A DNA stretch of 5,623 nucleotides from Clostridiales bacterium (GTDB taxonomy: Bacteria > Bacillota > Clostridia > Christensenellales > CAG-138). Of this stretch, positions 5,345-5,623 are shown in pieces. Each line of letters opens with the position of its first letter. Position 1 is the stretch's first letter. Both the position numbers and the translations under genes were made by a program. The notes below the pieces were generated by a model. The model searched no databases, was not told the origin of the DNA, and saw only the letters and a program-made list of their open reading frames with translations. The stretch covers positions 1 to 5,623 of the forward strand of contig WRCT01000127.1 of assembly GCA_009783775.1 (NCBI GenBank). Direction: 5' to 3'.

Positions 5345-5372
5345 GTAGGGGCGAACTGTGTTCGCCCGCCGG
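5345..5372 (+). repeat. GTAG-headed palindromic repeat, copy D
   Basis: GTAG is followed by a perfect 8-bp stem, GGGCGAAC (5349-5356) with GTTCGCCC (5360-5367), loop TGT, and a GCCGG tail. Its inner stem differs from copy C on both arms (GAAC/GTTC against GGG/CCC), so pairing is preserved while sequence changes. GAAATGATAAAG follows, so it is not a standard terminator; rplQ begins 29 nt later. Confidence 0.82.
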
Positions 5373-5401
5373 AAATGATAAAGATTAAGGAGATATAAAA
5401 C

Positions 5402-5623
5402 ATGGCAGCAAACAGGAAAATCGGATTGCCGTCTGACCAGCGCGTCGCGCTGCTGCGCAACCTGACCACCGCCCTGATCTGGAACGGCAAAATCGTCACG
5501 ACCGTCGCCAGGGCGAAGGAAGTGCGCGCGATCGCGGAAAAGATCATCACGCTCGCGGTGCGCGAATACGAAAACAGCGAGACCGTGGAGAAAGAGACCC
5601 GCAACGAAAAGGCGCAGATCGTC
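5402..5623 (+). CDS. rplQ: 50S ribosomal protein L17, N-terminal part (3' end outside window)
   Basis: L17 is a large-subunit protein near the peptide exit region. The frame gives 74 residues from ATG at 5402 to the window end without a stop. The N-terminus AANRKIGLPSDQRVALLRNLTTALIWNGKIVTTVARAKEVRAIAEKIITLA follows the family pattern (RKLGR..SQR..LLRN, then TT.ARAKEVR..AEK.ITLA). The usual Arg after RKLG is Leu here. After ITLA the sequence does not pass straight to the LHARR motif but continues as a charged segment (VREYENSETVEKETRNEKAQIV). That fits the longer clostridial L17 variants, which carry an insertion at this place. The Shine-Dalgarno AAGGAG (5387-5392) has a 9-nt spacer. Confidence 0.96.
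   Translation, partial: MAANRKIGLPSDQRVALLRNLTTALIWNGKIVTTVARAKEVRAIAEKIITLAVREYENSETVEKETRNEKAQIV

Noticed and set aside
5282..5372. Rho-independent terminator after rpoA
   Set aside because: The hairpins are GC-rich but none is followed by a T-tract, and rplQ, normally co-transcribed, follows with its own SD. A repeat family explains the structure better.
5149..5604. 151-residue minus-strand frame over the rpoA end, the repeat block and rplQ
   Set aside because: Its sequence is the reverse of two conserved genes plus Pro/Arg-rich translation of the palindromes. There is no independent support for coding.
1..5623. Phage, CRISPR, toxin-antitoxin, insertion sequence or other accessory system
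   Set aside because: Every gene is a conserved core gene in standard order with intact frames. No integrase, transposase, direct-repeat array or foreign-looking gene is visible.

Overview
This window is a stretch of the conserved ribosomal-protein / protein-export / RNA-polymerase supercluster (the distal spc operon running into the alpha operon). All genes are on the + strand and all in one orientation. The order is secY (3' part) - adk - map - small KOW-domain RNA-binding protein - infA - rpmJ - rpsM - rpsK - rpsD - rpoA - rplQ (5' part). The KOW protein between map and infA, rpsD inside the alpha cluster, the 311-residue RpoA and the strong AGGAGG ribosome binding sites point to a Gram-positive Clostridia-type Firmicute. 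The DNA is GC-rich by eye (above about 55%), which suggests a GC-rich gut-type clostridial lineage. I cannot place it more finely from sequence alone.

Layout. Bases 2-724 carry the C-terminal half of the SecY translocon channel. Bases 735-2373 carry adenylate kinase, methionine aminopeptidase and the KOW protein. They are tightly packed: a 10-nt gap, then two 4-nt ATGA stop/start overlaps. Bases 2375-2773 carry translation initiation factor IF-1, which has a TTG start, and ribosomal protein L36, with a palindromic repeat between them. A 109-nt gap (2774-2882) with several small potential hairpins precedes rpsM-rpsK-rpsD (S13, S11, S4) and rpoA. A 116-nt gap after rpoA (5286-5401) is filled mostly by three tandem GTAG-headed palindromes. 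rplQ (L17) follows and is cut by the window end.

How the genes work together: the cluster couples ribosome assembly (L36, S13, S11, S4, L17), initiation (IF-1), transcription (RNA polymerase alpha), nascent-chain processing (Map) and membrane insertion (SecY), with Adk supplying adenylate balance. Adk, L36 and S4 all keep cysteine-based zinc sites, although the Adk knuckle is unusually spaced.

The gene content is ordinary core genome and I see no new multi-gene system. The material worth a second look is mostly non-coding: a REP-like family of hairpins that begin with GTAG, one of which supplies the rpoA stop codon; a perfect hairpin abutting the map start codon, which has no close Shine-Dalgarno; possible alternative structures ahead of rpsM; and a complete absence of CTG before AAN codons, with TTA, CTA, TTG or CTC used instead.
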